A stretch of 64,000 nucleotides of DNA from Sedimentisphaerales bacterium (GTDB lineage Bacteria > Planctomycetota > Phycisphaerae > Sedimentisphaerales > SM23-30). Both the position numbers and the translations under genes were made by a program. The stretch covers positions 1 to 64,000 of the forward strand of contig JANQJS010000037.1 of the NCBI GenBank assembly GCA_028281535.1. Direction: 5' to 3'. The notes under the pieces were generated by a model. It saw only the letters and a list, made by a program, of their open reading frames with translations, searched no databases and was not told the DNA's origin. Position 1 is the stretch's first letter. The number at the start of each line of letters is the position of its first letter. This document shows positions 24,879 through 33,244 of the stretch, in pieces.

Positions 24879-26926
24879 AATACGATAGACTTTTTGGTTT
24901 ATTATTAACGGCTATTGCAACCATATTTCCAATATATGCATCACACCGGTATGTCTTAAGTTTATTCTTTTTGTCAATTGCATTCGTTGGATATCTGGGA
25001 CAATGGCAGCTTGATCTAAGTCGCATCAGACGCATCATCGCATTTCTTTTTGTAGTGCTAATTTTGACACTTCACTACCGTCTAGTGACACCTTTAACTA
25101 ACTCTCTCGATACAATGGTGAGTGAAATGGAACGCATTCTAATTGCTGAATACCTGATTGGCATCATGGCATTGCAGTTTTTTCTAAAAGTTAAAAAAGA
25201 AACATTTGCAACCATTGCCATGGTGGGATTAACATCCATTTTGATCACTGCCTTTGCTATAAAAAATAGCTTGGTTTTTCAACAACTTCAAATATTTGGA
25301 ATACCTTATCTCGTATTGATGATTTTTTGTGGGAATTTCACACGTATCCCAACGCTTTATCATCATTACCGGCAACTTCTCGTTCATCATTCTGTCGCGT
25401 TGACCATTTTAATTCTTTCCGTCGGATTAGGCTGGTTTACAGGATCATTCTGGCAGAAAAACCAAAGACAATTCTATAATTTCCTATTAAACACAAACAC
25501 GTCTCCAGTTTTAATGGATCTACTGGGATACAATAATGATGAAACACTTGGATTTGCTGATGAAGTTCAATTAGACAGCATTCATAATATTAAAACAAAT
25601 GACAGCGACAAAATAGTTTTACATATATTCAGCCAATCTGAACCAGGGTATGTGAGAGCAAAAATATATGAAACATACCAAAATGATGAATGGATATCGG
25701 AATCCATTCCAATAGTTGTTACGCCAACAGTCACGATTCCTGAGAACATTGAGCTGCCTAAAAAATCAAATATATTTAGACTTCAAAAGGATCAACTTCA
25801 CACACATGCACAATCTCAAACGATGGACATTTGGCCAGATGCAGATCTTGAAGTGGGTTTTCTAAATGTCTTGGGTAGCACTATCATCGAAGCACCCGTA
25901 TCAACAATACGAATTAATGATAATGCCGAATTTGATTCCGATGATTTAGTAGGTGGGGTTAATTATTTCATTGCTAAATCTGATATCAGACAAGACAAAA
26001 TACCTAGCCAAGCCACATTTGAAAAATACTTAAAAAAACCATTTTACCTAAACGATAGCCTTGCTCCATTGGCAAAATCAATTTTTAAGAATACAAAAAC
26101 TCCCAAAGAAAAAATCTCCGCAGTCAAAAAATATTTCCATGAGAATTATCAATATAGGCTTGGTATAGAAATTCCAGAACATGAAGACCCTCTTGAATAT
26201 TTCTTACTTGAACAACCCGCGGCTCATTGCGAATTTTTTGCTTCGGGTGCTGCGGTATTATTGCGTTATGCTGATGTCCCAACACGCCTGGTAACAGGCA
26301 TGATAACAAAAGAAAGACATCCTTATCTTGATTGTTGGGTTTCACGAAACAAAGATGCCCACGCATGGGTTGAAGCATGGGACTCTGAAGATCAAAAATG
26401 GGTATTGGTTGAAGCAACTGTCAGTGAAGGGCAACCCGGAGACATGATCGCCCAACAGGGTGGATTTGTCATTGATATGATACAATTTTATTTTCAAAAA
26501 ATTCGTATCATGATCTTTCGTGGAGAATATATCATCTTATTACAATGGATTCTTTCAGGCCTATTAGCTATTTTAGGATTCTTAGTTACAAATCCACTGG
26601 GCATTCTCATATCGATACTTCTTTTATGGATGATGCTCAAAAAATATAAACATATCTTCAAGCGTAAACCAAAAAGTGAAAGTGAATTACTCAAACTATG
26701 CCATAAAATGCTAAAGAAAATGGACCGAAACCTTAAGCGAAAAGGGATTTGGCGTTCTTCTTCCGAGACGCTAGCTCAATTTTCTCACCGACTGTCTGCC
26801 AACCATGAAGACGAATATTTAAACCGCGTATCTGAATGGTATCAAAAATATGCCCACGTAAGATATGGCGCTATTCATAATATTGAGAAAATCATTGAGC
26901 TTGAAAAGTCATTCCCGCGGAAATAA
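24875..26926 (+). CDS. TgpA-like membrane transglutaminase (DUF3488/DUF4129)
   Basis: A 683-residue protein. Residues 1-190 hold about six membrane segments (DUF3488). A periplasmic region follows, with a transglutaminase core at about 395-510: AAHCEFFASGAAVLLRYADVPTRLV with the catalytic Cys, DAHAWVEAW with the His, and WVLVEATVSEGQ, where Glu stands where Asp is usual. Another membrane segment near 565 precedes a cytosolic DUF4129-like tail (RKGIWRSSSETLAQFSHRL). TgpA in Pseudomonas is an essential periplasmic transglutaminase. Last gene of the MoxR-DUF58-TgpA operon. Confidence 0.92.
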   Translation: MKYDRLFGLLLTAIATIFPIYASHRYVLSLFFLSIAFVGYLGQWQLDLSRIRRIIAFLFVVLILTLHYRLVTPLTNSLDTMVSEMERILIAEYLIGIMALQFFLKVKKETFATIAMVGLTSILITAFAIKNSLVFQQLQIFGIPYLVLMIFCGNFTRIPTLYHHYRQLLVHHSVALTILILSVGLGWFTGSFWQKNQRQFYNFLLNTNTSPVLMDLLGYNNDETLGFADEVQLDSIHNIKTNDSDKIVLHIFSQSEPGYVRAKIYETYQNDEWISESIPIVVTPTVTIPENIELPKKSNIFRLQKDQLHTHAQSQTMDIWPDADLEVGFLNVLGSTIIEAPVSTIRINDNAEFDSDDLVGGVNYFIAKSDIRQDKIPSQATFEKYLKKPFYLNDSLAPLAKSIFKNTKTPKEKISAVKKYFHENYQYRLGIEIPEHEDPLEYFLLEQPAAHCEFFASGAAVLLRYADVPTRLVTGMITKERHPYLDCWVSRNKDAHAWVEAWDSEDQKWVLVEATVSEGQPGDMIAQQGGFVIDMIQFYFQKIRIMIFRGEYIILLQWILSGLLAILGFLVTNPLGILISILLLWMMLKKYKHIFKRKPKSESELLKLCHKMLKKMDRNLKRKGIWRSSSETLAQFSHRLSANHEDEYLNRVSEWYQKYAHVRYGAIHNIEKIIELEKSFPRK

Positions 26927-26945
26927 TCTTGTCATCTAAATAAAG

Positions 26946-27020
26946 GGTGAGTGACGGGATTCGAACCCGCGGCCCCCAGGACCACAACCTGGTGCTCTAG
27001 CCAACTGAGCTACACCCACC
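26946..27020 (-). tRNA. tRNA-His (anticodon GTG)
   Basis: The minus strand folds into a full cloverleaf: acceptor GTGGGTG with CACTCAC (one G-U), D arm, anticodon loop TTGTGGT with anticodon GTG, variable loop, and T arm with GGTTCGAATCC. The extra G at -1 (27020) opposite C73 is the identity element of tRNA-His. CCA is not encoded. It is read from a consensus promoter and stands alone between the TgpA gene and accD. Confidence 0.97.
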
Positions 27021-27063
27021 ATCATTATCTGTCTGAGTAACATCTGTTCAAAGCAGACCAAGA

Positions 27064-27092
27064 AGTGTAACAATTCATGACGTGCTTGTCAA
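27064..27092 (-). promoter_or_regulatory. Promoter of tRNA-His
   Basis: Minus strand: TTGACA -35 (27087-27092), 17-base spacer, TACACT -10 (27064-27069), in the gap after the accD stop. Confidence 0.7.
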
Positions 27093-27107
27093 CCTGACGA
27101 TTGAGAA

Positions 27108-27974
27108 CTATTTCCCACAATAATCAATGATTCGTGCCAACTCGCTTCGCAGATTTTTCCGCTCAACAATCATATCGACAAACCCATGCTCTAAAAGGAA
27201 TTCCGCTCGCTGAAACCCCTCGGGCAATTCGACTTTCACCGTATTCCAGATAACACGAGGCCCGGCAAAACCAATCAAAGCCTGCGGCTCAGCGATAATG
27301 ACATCGCCTAACATCGCAAAACTCGCAGCGACCCCACCGGTAGTTGGATCTGCAAGGACAGAAATATAAAGACCGCCAGCTTGATTGAGCCTGCCTATCG
27401 CGGCACTGGTTTTCGCCATCTGGCTCAAACTCAATACCCCCTCCTGCATGCGTGCACCACCTGAGCAACTGACACATATAAAGGGAACTTTCAATTCATA
27501 AGCGATCTCTGCAGCAACAGTAACTTTTTCTCCTACGACCGACCCCATTGAGCCCATCATAAACTCAGGATCTAATGCGGCAAGAACCACCATACGACCT
27601 TTAATAAAAGCTTTACCAATCACGGCAGCTTCATTTTGATCTGTCTTTTTCTGATAAGACTTTAGTCGAACACGATACTCTTTAGAATCTTTAAAATCAA
27701 GAGCATCGACAGGAACACAATCTGTCAGCAATTCCTCAAACGAGCCTTCATCACAAAGCTGTGCAATACGTTTCCGAGCAGAAAGACGGTAATGATGTTC
27801 ACATTGTGGACAAACACCAAGATTCTCCTCAATCGACTTAACAAAAATCATGTCTTCGCAACCATCACATCGACGCCAAAGGCCTTTAGGCACATCACGC
27901 TTTTTACGTAATGAAAAACCAGCCCAGGTTTGATCATTTGGGTTCTGAGGTTGCTGCTTTTTTCGGGTTGTCAA
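27108..27974 (-). CDS. accD: Acetyl-CoA carboxylase carboxyltransferase subunit beta
   Basis: A 288-residue subunit that transfers CO2 from carboxybiotin to acetyl-CoA in fatty-acid synthesis. The N-terminal zinc ribbon has Cys36, Cys39, Cys55 and Cys58 (CDGC...CPQC). The carboxyltransferase domain shows MGSMGSVVGEKV, FICVSCSGGARMQEGVLSLSQMAKT, ISVLADPTTGGVAASFA and AEPQALIGFAGPRVI. The ATG overlaps the TGA of the upstream phosphatase-like gene by four bases. accA is not in the window. Confidence 0.96.
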   Translation of the reverse strand: MTTRKKQQPQNPNDQTWAGFSLRKKRDVPKGLWRRCDGCEDMIFVKSIEENLGVCPQCEHHYRLSARKRIAQLCDEGSFEELLTDCVPVDALDFKDSKEYRVRLKSYQKKTDQNEAAVIGKAFIKGRMVVLAALDPEFMMGSMGSVVGEKVTVAAEIAYELKVPFICVSCSGGARMQEGVLSLSQMAKTSAAIGRLNQAGGLYISVLADPTTGGVAASFAMLGDVIIAEPQALIGFAGPRVIWNTVKVELPEGFQRAEFLLEHGFVDMIVERKNLRSELARIIDYCGK

Positions 27975-28633
27975 ATGGATACCTTTCGCTGTGGCGTGAT
28001 GCTTTGACTTGGTTCAGACACTGCAATAATGTTGTCCATCGGATAGTTTTCAGGTTTACCCTTCGACCGATCCATGCCAAAATCAAACATCTGCATGGAG
28101 CTCTCGCAGTTAGCGATACTCCAGAAATTATCTAAAGGTGTTTCAGTTAAAAGACATCTGGCAACAGCAGAGACAATATTAGCTGCTACCAAAATAACTG
28201 TCTTATCCTTGCTTTCATTTTCTAATGTTTTTAAAGAACGCTCAACGCGATCAAATACATCTGCTAATATTTCACCTTGCGGCGGACATACACTAACAGG
28301 ATCTTTGCTCCATTGCTTATAGGCACTCTTATAGCGGGTTTTGACATCACTTATACGAAGCCCCTGCCAGATACCAAAGTTCATTTCCTTAAAACCAGAA
28401 ATTACATGGCTGCCCGGTAAACCACATCGCTGAGAAAGATAATCAGCTGTAGCCGCAGAGGATTCGTTCCCACTGCTATAGAGGCAATCGGGTTTCTCCT
28501 GCTGCAAACTAACGGCTATATCATTCAGTGCGTTTTTCCCCGCCTCGCAAAGCGGTAGTGGAATGGTTCCCTGAATTCTATCCTGCTCCTGCCAGGCTGT
28601 TAATCCAGCCCGAACTATTATCAGTTTTTTCAT
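27971..28633 (-). CDS. Histidine-phosphatase-fold protein lacking catalytic His (pseudoenzyme)
   Basis: A 220-residue protein with the overall shape of the phosphoglycerate mutase/histidine phosphatase family. The usual RHG is Arg8-Ala9-Gly10 (LIIVRAGLTAW). The second conserved Arg region reads SSGNESSAATADYLS, without Arg. The second catalytic His region reads VILVAANIVSAV, with Ala where His is expected (about residue 151). EMNFGIWQG keeps the acidic motif. It should be inactive as a phosphatase and may bind a ligand or protein. Four-base overlap with accD suggests a role linked to acetyl-CoA carboxylase. Confidence 0.85.
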   Translation of the reverse strand: MKKLIIVRAGLTAWQEQDRIQGTIPLPLCEAGKNALNDIAVSLQQEKPDCLYSSGNESSAATADYLSQRCGLPGSHVISGFKEMNFGIWQGLRISDVKTRYKSAYKQWSKDPVSVCPPQGEILADVFDRVERSLKTLENESKDKTVILVAANIVSAVARCLLTETPLDNFWSIANCESSMQMFDFGMDRSKGKPENYPMDNIIAVSEPSQSITPQRKVSI

Positions 28634-28671
28634 ATTATCCTTGTGCTTATCACTTTTTTGAATAAACGACC

Positions 28672-28701
28672 ATTATACTCAAATCGATAAACCGAATGCA
28701 A
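28672..28701 (-). promoter_or_regulatory. Promoter of the pseudo-phosphatase/accD operon
   Basis: Minus strand: TTGCAT -35 (28696-28701), 18-base spacer, TATAAT -10 (28672-28677), about 38 bases upstream of the ATG. Confidence 0.55.
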
Positions 28702-28845
28702 CAAGTTCAAGGCAACAACAACAACAATTAACCATAAGAGCAAGAAAAACAACAACTTATGACATAAAATTCCTGGATTTTTCTTTAAAAATACCTAGTG
28801 AAATCACTCATTTTTAGATAAGATGGGAAACATAAAGGATTAGCA

Positions 28846-29874
28846 ATGCAACCATATGATATTGCCATTATAGGAGCAGGCCCCATCGGTCTGGAGACGC
28901 ATATCGCCTGCCAAAAAGCAGGAATGAGCGTTTTACACCTGGATAAAGGCCAGATCGGTCAGACCATTTCCTGGTTTCCTCCCCTCATGCGATTTTTTAG
29001 CTCAAACGAACGCATTGCCATTGCCGGCGTGCCCATTCAAACGACAGACCAGTCAAAATGTACTCGAGAAGATTATCTAGGTTATTTAAGAGGCCTGGTC
29101 ATACAATTTAACTTGCCGATTCAAACATTCGAGCCGGTCACGCAGGTAACCAAAGAAAATAATTTATTCACAATACAGTCGGATCGCTTTGGCCAAGAAG
29201 CGACATACCAGGCAAGAAATGTCGTCATGGCAACGGGTGGCACTGCCTGGCCTAGAAAATTGAACATTCCCGGCGAAGAATTTGATCATGTGCATCGTCA
29301 ATTTGATGATCCGCACAAGTATTTTCAACGAAAACTGATGATCATTGGTGGCAAAAATTCTGCTGTCGAAGCGGCATTGCGCTGCCATCAAGCATTTGCC
29401 AAAGTCACCATGTCCTACCGTAAAAAAGATTTTAATTCCAGTAGCATCAAATATTGGTTACTGCCGGAAATGAAAAGTCGAATCAAAGCACATGAAATCA
29501 CCTGTCATTTTGAAACGATCCCCGTAGCCATCTATAGAGATTCCGTTGCTTTGAAACATTTAAGAACAGGAGAAACGTTTGAAGTACCTGTTGATAACGT
29601 TTTAATTTCAATTGGCTTTGAAGCAGATATGAGTCTCTTCAAAAAAGTAGGTATCCCCCTGGAAGGTGAGGGCAAAATTCCACAATTTGATCCATCAACC
29701 ATGCAGACGCATATTGATGGACTTTATATCGCCGGAACCGCTGTTGCTGGCACTCAACAATCTTACCAGGTCTTTCTTGAAAATTGTCATGTCCATGTCG
29801 ATCGGATTGTTGCATCCATTACAGGAACGCCACTTCCTGAAGCCCCTAAAATAAACGATGATTTAGAAACCTAA
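28846..29874 (+). CDS. YpdA-like FAD/NAD(P)-binding oxidoreductase
   Basis: A 342-residue flavoprotein related to thioredoxin reductase but lacking the CxxC redox pair. It has the FAD motif DIAIIGAGPIGLETHIACQKAG, the YpdA-type GQTISWFPPLMRFFSS, NVVMATGGTAWPRKLNIPG, a second nucleotide motif LMIIGGKNSAVEAALRC and the C-terminal GLYIAGTAVAGTQQSY. YpdA (Bdr) reduces bacillithiol disulfide in Firmicutes. A BshB1-like gene lies 2.9 kb downstream, supporting a low-molecular-weight thiol role. The upstream region has CAACAACAACAACAA low-complexity sequence. Confidence 0.88.
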   Translation: MQPYDIAIIGAGPIGLETHIACQKAGMSVLHLDKGQIGQTISWFPPLMRFFSSNERIAIAGVPIQTTDQSKCTREDYLGYLRGLVIQFNLPIQTFEPVTQVTKENNLFTIQSDRFGQEATYQARNVVMATGGTAWPRKLNIPGEEFDHVHRQFDDPHKYFQRKLMIIGGKNSAVEAALRCHQAFAKVTMSYRKKDFNSSSIKYWLLPEMKSRIKAHEITCHFETIPVAIYRDSVALKHLRTGETFEVPVDNVLISIGFEADMSLFKKVGIPLEGEGKIPQFDPSTMQTHIDGLYIAGTAVAGTQQSYQVFLENCHVHVDRIVASITGTPLPEAPKINDDLET

Positions 29875-29900
29875 TTCAATATAATTAACCGTCGAGAACC

Positions 29901-31643
29901 ATGTCAGAAGACAAAAAGTCAAAATCTTTTTTAGAACGAGCTAAATTTAGACTTCATTCGATTTATCTCGTCTATTATTTAGGCATCATTGGCCTTGTTG
30001 CCATATTATGCTCTTTGATCATGATGCTGGACGAGAACTGGATGCTGCAATGGCCCCCGACGGGCTTGGATATCCTTCTCATTCTATGCTCAACGCTATT
30101 GATCATTTTGATCTGGCTCTTCTTGTATTGGATACGATTAGCAAGTCCTTTAACGCGATTAACCCGCAAAGAATTCGGAACGGTCTTCGACGTCGACTTA
30201 CAACAGTTTGATATGCTCAAACAAGGTCTTGATCAACGTATTCATGCCATCCAGGATTATGTACGTCAGTGTTATATTGTTTCAGATCGACCACTCACTT
30301 CCATGGAAGAAAATAAATTACGCGATCTATGGCTAATCATTTATGAATTCACCTATGAACTGGATCAGATCAGAGATTTCTACCAGGACTGGTATCGTTT
30401 TGGATTTTCACGTAGACGCCGGCGCAGACGCTTTCGAAGTTTTTTACTGACCTTCCTGATCGATATCATGCTCTATGAGAAATCTCATCGATTTGCTTCG
30501 GTGATGCAGCTCAATCAAAACGCGGTTAAATTTTTGGATGCGATTGAAGTCAAAGATCGCATGGAATCAGGATCCTTTAGCCGCTTCTTTTTCCAATTGG
30601 CTGGCATGGAGAGTCAGGTGCGTATCGTCGCAGGAAGAAACTGGTTTCGGCTTGTAAAACGATTTGCGGGAAAAAAATCTTGTCAGCATCCGCAATGCCA
30701 AACACTCATCGATCAAATTGAGGCAACCCTCAAACAGATTGACCAAACCGCTCCGATTGATTTTAGAAAATTGGAAATGCTGCCTGAAAGACGCGTGCTC
30801 AAACGAGCCATCCATCGCATTTGGCTCCCGGCTCAAACATCCGTTGCTAAGTGGATGGGGACACATCGGGCAATGAAAGCACTGGGCGAATTTGTTATTA
30901 CAAAAAATCAATTTGAAGAAATGGATCGCCATTTAGAACCAGGCGATATTATGCTTTCACGGAAAAATTGGTATTTTTCCAATGTTGGCCTGCCAGGTTT
31001 CTGGCCTCATGCCATTTTGTATATTGGTGATCCAGAAAAATTCAAACGTTATTTTGATGACGATAACGTCAAATCCTATTTAAAAGAACTTACGAATGAA
31101 GAATGTAAACTCGAGGACTATTTACATAAAACGTATCCAGAAAGGTGGCAACGCTTTCTGAATGGAAATGGCCAGGAAGATTTCCAAGTCATTGAAGGAA
31201 TGAACCCTAGAATCATGTTTCATTCACTTCAAGAAGCGTGTGGCGATTACGTTTGTGCGATGCGGCCCCGATTGCTGGATAAAAAAACAAAAGCTCAAGC
31301 GATTATCAAGGCCTTTGGCTATTTGGACACCCCCTATGATTTTAATTTCGATTTTGCCACGGATCATGCATTGGTTTGTACAGAGTTAGTCTGGCGAAGT
31401 TACCGGCCTTGTGAAAATAAAGAGGGCTTGCATATCGAATTAGTGGAAGTCGCTGGACGAAAAACACTCCCTGCCAATGAATTTGCCAGACACTTTGCCA
31501 AAGAACATGGCAAGCCAGACGCCCAATTAGATTTTGTCTACTTCCTGGATGCTAACGAAGAAAAACAAATTGCCGTTGTATCCAATGAAGAAGCGTTTTT
31601 AAAAACGCACGAACGATCCAAATGGAGTTTCATGCAGGATTAG
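29901..31643 (+). CDS. YiiX/YebB-like NlpC/P60-type cysteine hydrolase
   Basis: A 580-residue protein with two N-terminal membrane segments (about 25-45 and 55-75), a long helical basic region (RRRRRRRFRSF near 172), and a C-terminal YiiX-like papain-fold domain. That domain starts at DRHLEPGDIMLSRKNWYFSN, has WPHAILYIGD (catalytic His) and DHALVCTELVWRSY (catalytic Cys). Members of this fold often act on lipids or peptide bonds at membranes. It follows the YpdA-like gene by 26 bases, probably in the same transcript. Confidence 0.85.
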   Translation: MSEDKKSKSFLERAKFRLHSIYLVYYLGIIGLVAILCSLIMMLDENWMLQWPPTGLDILLILCSTLLIILIWLFLYWIRLASPLTRLTRKEFGTVFDVDLQQFDMLKQGLDQRIHAIQDYVRQCYIVSDRPLTSMEENKLRDLWLIIYEFTYELDQIRDFYQDWYRFGFSRRRRRRRFRSFLLTFLIDIMLYEKSHRFASVMQLNQNAVKFLDAIEVKDRMESGSFSRFFFQLAGMESQVRIVAGRNWFRLVKRFAGKKSCQHPQCQTLIDQIEATLKQIDQTAPIDFRKLEMLPERRVLKRAIHRIWLPAQTSVAKWMGTHRAMKALGEFVITKNQFEEMDRHLEPGDIMLSRKNWYFSNVGLPGFWPHAILYIGDPEKFKRYFDDDNVKSYLKELTNEECKLEDYLHKTYPERWQRFLNGNGQEDFQVIEGMNPRIMFHSLQEACGDYVCAMRPRLLDKKTKAQAIIKAFGYLDTPYDFNFDFATDHALVCTELVWRSYRPCENKEGLHIELVEVAGRKTLPANEFARHFAKEHGKPDAQLDFVYFLDANEEKQIAVVSNEEAFLKTHERSKWSFMQD

Positions 31644-31663
31644 TTTTGACATCTTCCCCATCC

Positions 31664-31728
31664 TTATTCCGCCTTCGCAATTGCTTCGTCGCGACTAGTT
31701 CATCATCGACGAACTGAGGCTGCCACCC
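31664..31728 (+). repeat. Hairpin repeat with GCTGCCAC tail, copy 2
   Basis: Between two convergent genes. It contains GTCGCGAC, hairpin AGTTC-ATCATCGAC-GAACT (31697-31715) and the tail CTGAGGCTGCCACCC. The tail matches 1608-1623, and both copies begin with a related TCCCCAT block. Confidence 0.45.
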
Positions 31729-31733
31729 AATTT

Positions 31734-32438
31734 TTACAGTAATGAATTTAAACTAGCCAACCCGACAAGTTCATGACAGAAAAATGGCTCGGCATATTTG
31801 ACTCCGATTCGGTCGCCAAAATAGCTGGCCTGATTTTTTAGCATATCGACAATCCAACCTTTGCGAGCTGGGTCTTTTTGGTTATCCCAGAATTGACTTT
31901 GGTAGGCGCAAATGGCTTGTTCTTTTTTCTCCCACTGATCGGTAATATCAACCACAAAACTTGGGTTGGGATGAACATTTAAATGTGTCGCATAATAATA
32001 AATAATTTTTTCTGGATGATGCGGTTCATGCTTCATATCTGTTTTGGTCAGTTTGGCATGAAAACGCGCATCCTCAATCAAACGGCTGGCATGAATATGA
32101 TCCGGATGGGCATCAGGACGAAAAGTAGCAAACACCCAACGAGGTTTAAATTCACGAATTGTTTCAGCTAAGATGACTCGATTTTCCATCGTCTCTTCAA
32201 TGTAACGATTGGGAAGCCCTAAATTAACTCGCTGCTTTATTCCTAAAGCTTCACTTGCTTTAGCCGTTTCTTTTTCGCGAATCTCAATACTACCGGCAGG
32301 TGTTGGTTCACCGTTGGTCAAATCGGCCAAGGTCACATCCCAACCATCCTCAATGAATTTGGCTATCGTTCCCCCCATGGCCAATTCAGCATCATCAGGA
32401 TGCGGGGCAAAAATAAGAATTGTTTTTTTATTACTCAT
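31734..32438 (-). CDS. bshB1: PIG-L family deacetylase, BshB1-like
   Basis: A 234-residue zinc deacetylase. The motif LIFAPHPDDAELAMGGTIAK carries the metal ligands His and Asp plus the catalytic Asp. RPDAHPDHIHASRL supplies the third ligand. NGEPTPAGSIEIREKE and RVNLGLPNRYIEET match BshB1, which deacetylates GlcNAc-malate in bacillithiol synthesis. LmbE-type enzymes with other GlcNAc substrates remain possible, and bshA and bshC are not in the window. It is the last gene of a four-gene minus operon, two bases after the HhH gene. Confidence 0.82.
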   Translation of the reverse strand: MSNKKTILIFAPHPDDAELAMGGTIAKFIEDGWDVTLADLTNGEPTPAGSIEIREKETAKASEALGIKQRVNLGLPNRYIEETMENRVILAETIREFKPRWVFATFRPDAHPDHIHASRLIEDARFHAKLTKTDMKHEPHHPEKIIYYYATHLNVHPNPSFVVDITDQWEKKEQAICAYQSQFWDNQKDPARKGWIVDMLKNQASYFGDRIGVKYAEPFFCHELVGLASLNSLL

Positions 32439-32440
32439 CG

Positions 32441-32695
32441 TTAATCTTTATCTTTCCATGCCCACCACTTCAACAAGTTTGGATCATGCTCAGTATGTGT
32501 TGCATAATAGACGGCACAACGAAAACAATATAGCACACATCGATCAACAGGCTTACCTTCATATTTAATTAGCGAAGCATACATGTTTTCAGGATTCCTA
32601 CTTTTAAGATCATTTACTGAATGGATCCCAATATTATTGAGCATCAAAGCTAATTTGGGGCCTATGCTAGGAATGGATTGTAGTGTTGCATTCAT
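32441..32695 (-). CDS. Cdd1-type helix-hairpin-helix protein
   Basis: An 84-residue protein matching the Cdd1 'pathogenicity locus' family. An N-terminal helix-hairpin-helix (LQSIPSIGPKLALMLNNIGI) is followed by SVNDLKSRNPENMYASL and the family tail DRCVLYCFRCAVYYATHTEH with LLKWWAWKD. HhH motifs commonly bind DNA, but no function is established. It sits between NUDIX and BshB1-like genes with tight spacing. Confidence 0.85.
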   Translation of the reverse strand: MNATLQSIPSIGPKLALMLNNIGIHSVNDLKSRNPENMYASLIKYEGKPVDRCVLYCFRCAVYYATHTEHDPNLLKWWAWKDKD

Positions 32696-32710
32696 ATTAC
32701 ATCTAAATTT

Positions 32711-33202
32711 TTACACATTATATTTAATATCCAAAAATGGTAAGGGTTCCTTCTGGATAAATTCTTCTTCGATATATTTGAGCGTTTCTTTTTGTTGGGG
32801 GAAGGTTAGATGCTCATCAGCCATCGAGGGTAATAACCATTTGTATTCTTTATGCTCCGGGGATAATTCCACTTCACGCTCGGTGCTGACAAAAGCTAAA
32901 AAAACCGGGGCTAAACAGATCGTATTGGTACTCGCTTCGTAAAAACGTTCAACAACATTACAAGAATAAAGTTTGTAGGGCTGAAGACCCGTTTCTTCTT
33001 TCATCTCACGAAGTACCGTTTGCCAGGCAAGCTCACCGCCCTCCACTCGACCTGTCACCGGCTGCCAGGTATCTCTAAGATAAGGATTTTCCCGTTTTAA
33101 TAATAGATATTTGCTGCAACCATTTTCAATTTTGCAAACATAACAATAGACCAGAAAGGCTTTGACAGGTATTTCACCGGTAATTTTCAATTCTTCACTC
33201 AT
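32711..33202 (-). CDS. NUDIX hydrolase
   Basis: A 163-residue NUDIX enzyme. The Nudix box is GRVEGGELAWQTVLREMKEETG with the full G-x5-E-x7-REUxEExGU pattern. The start is set to ATG 33202 (MSEELKITGEIPVKAFLV) because a promoter places transcription initiation on that codon; a TTG 12 codons upstream overlaps the -35 box. YLLLKRENPYLRDTWQPVTG resembles dihydroneopterin-triphosphate or dNTP-type NUDIX proteins, but the substrate is not assigned. CxxC-like cysteines (YCYVCKIENGC) are seen near residue 18. Confidence 0.9.
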   Translation of the reverse strand: MSEELKITGEIPVKAFLVYCYVCKIENGCSKYLLLKRENPYLRDTWQPVTGRVEGGELAWQTVLREMKEETGLQPYKLYSCNVVERFYEASTNTICLAPVFLAFVSTEREVELSPEHKEYKWLLPSMADEHLTFPQQKETLKYIEEEFIQKEPLPFLDIKYNV

Positions 33203-33208
33203 GACAAT

Positions 33209-33238
33209 ATAATAACATCGCTCAAATGATTTGTCCAA
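33209..33238 (-). promoter_or_regulatory. Promoter giving a leaderless NUDIX mRNA
   Basis: Minus strand: TTGGAC -35 (33233-33238), 18-base spacer, TATTAT -10 (33209-33214). Seven bases below the -10 box is the A of the ATG at 33202, so the mRNA should start at the start codon. Confidence 0.55.
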
Positions 33239-33244
33239 TTGGAT

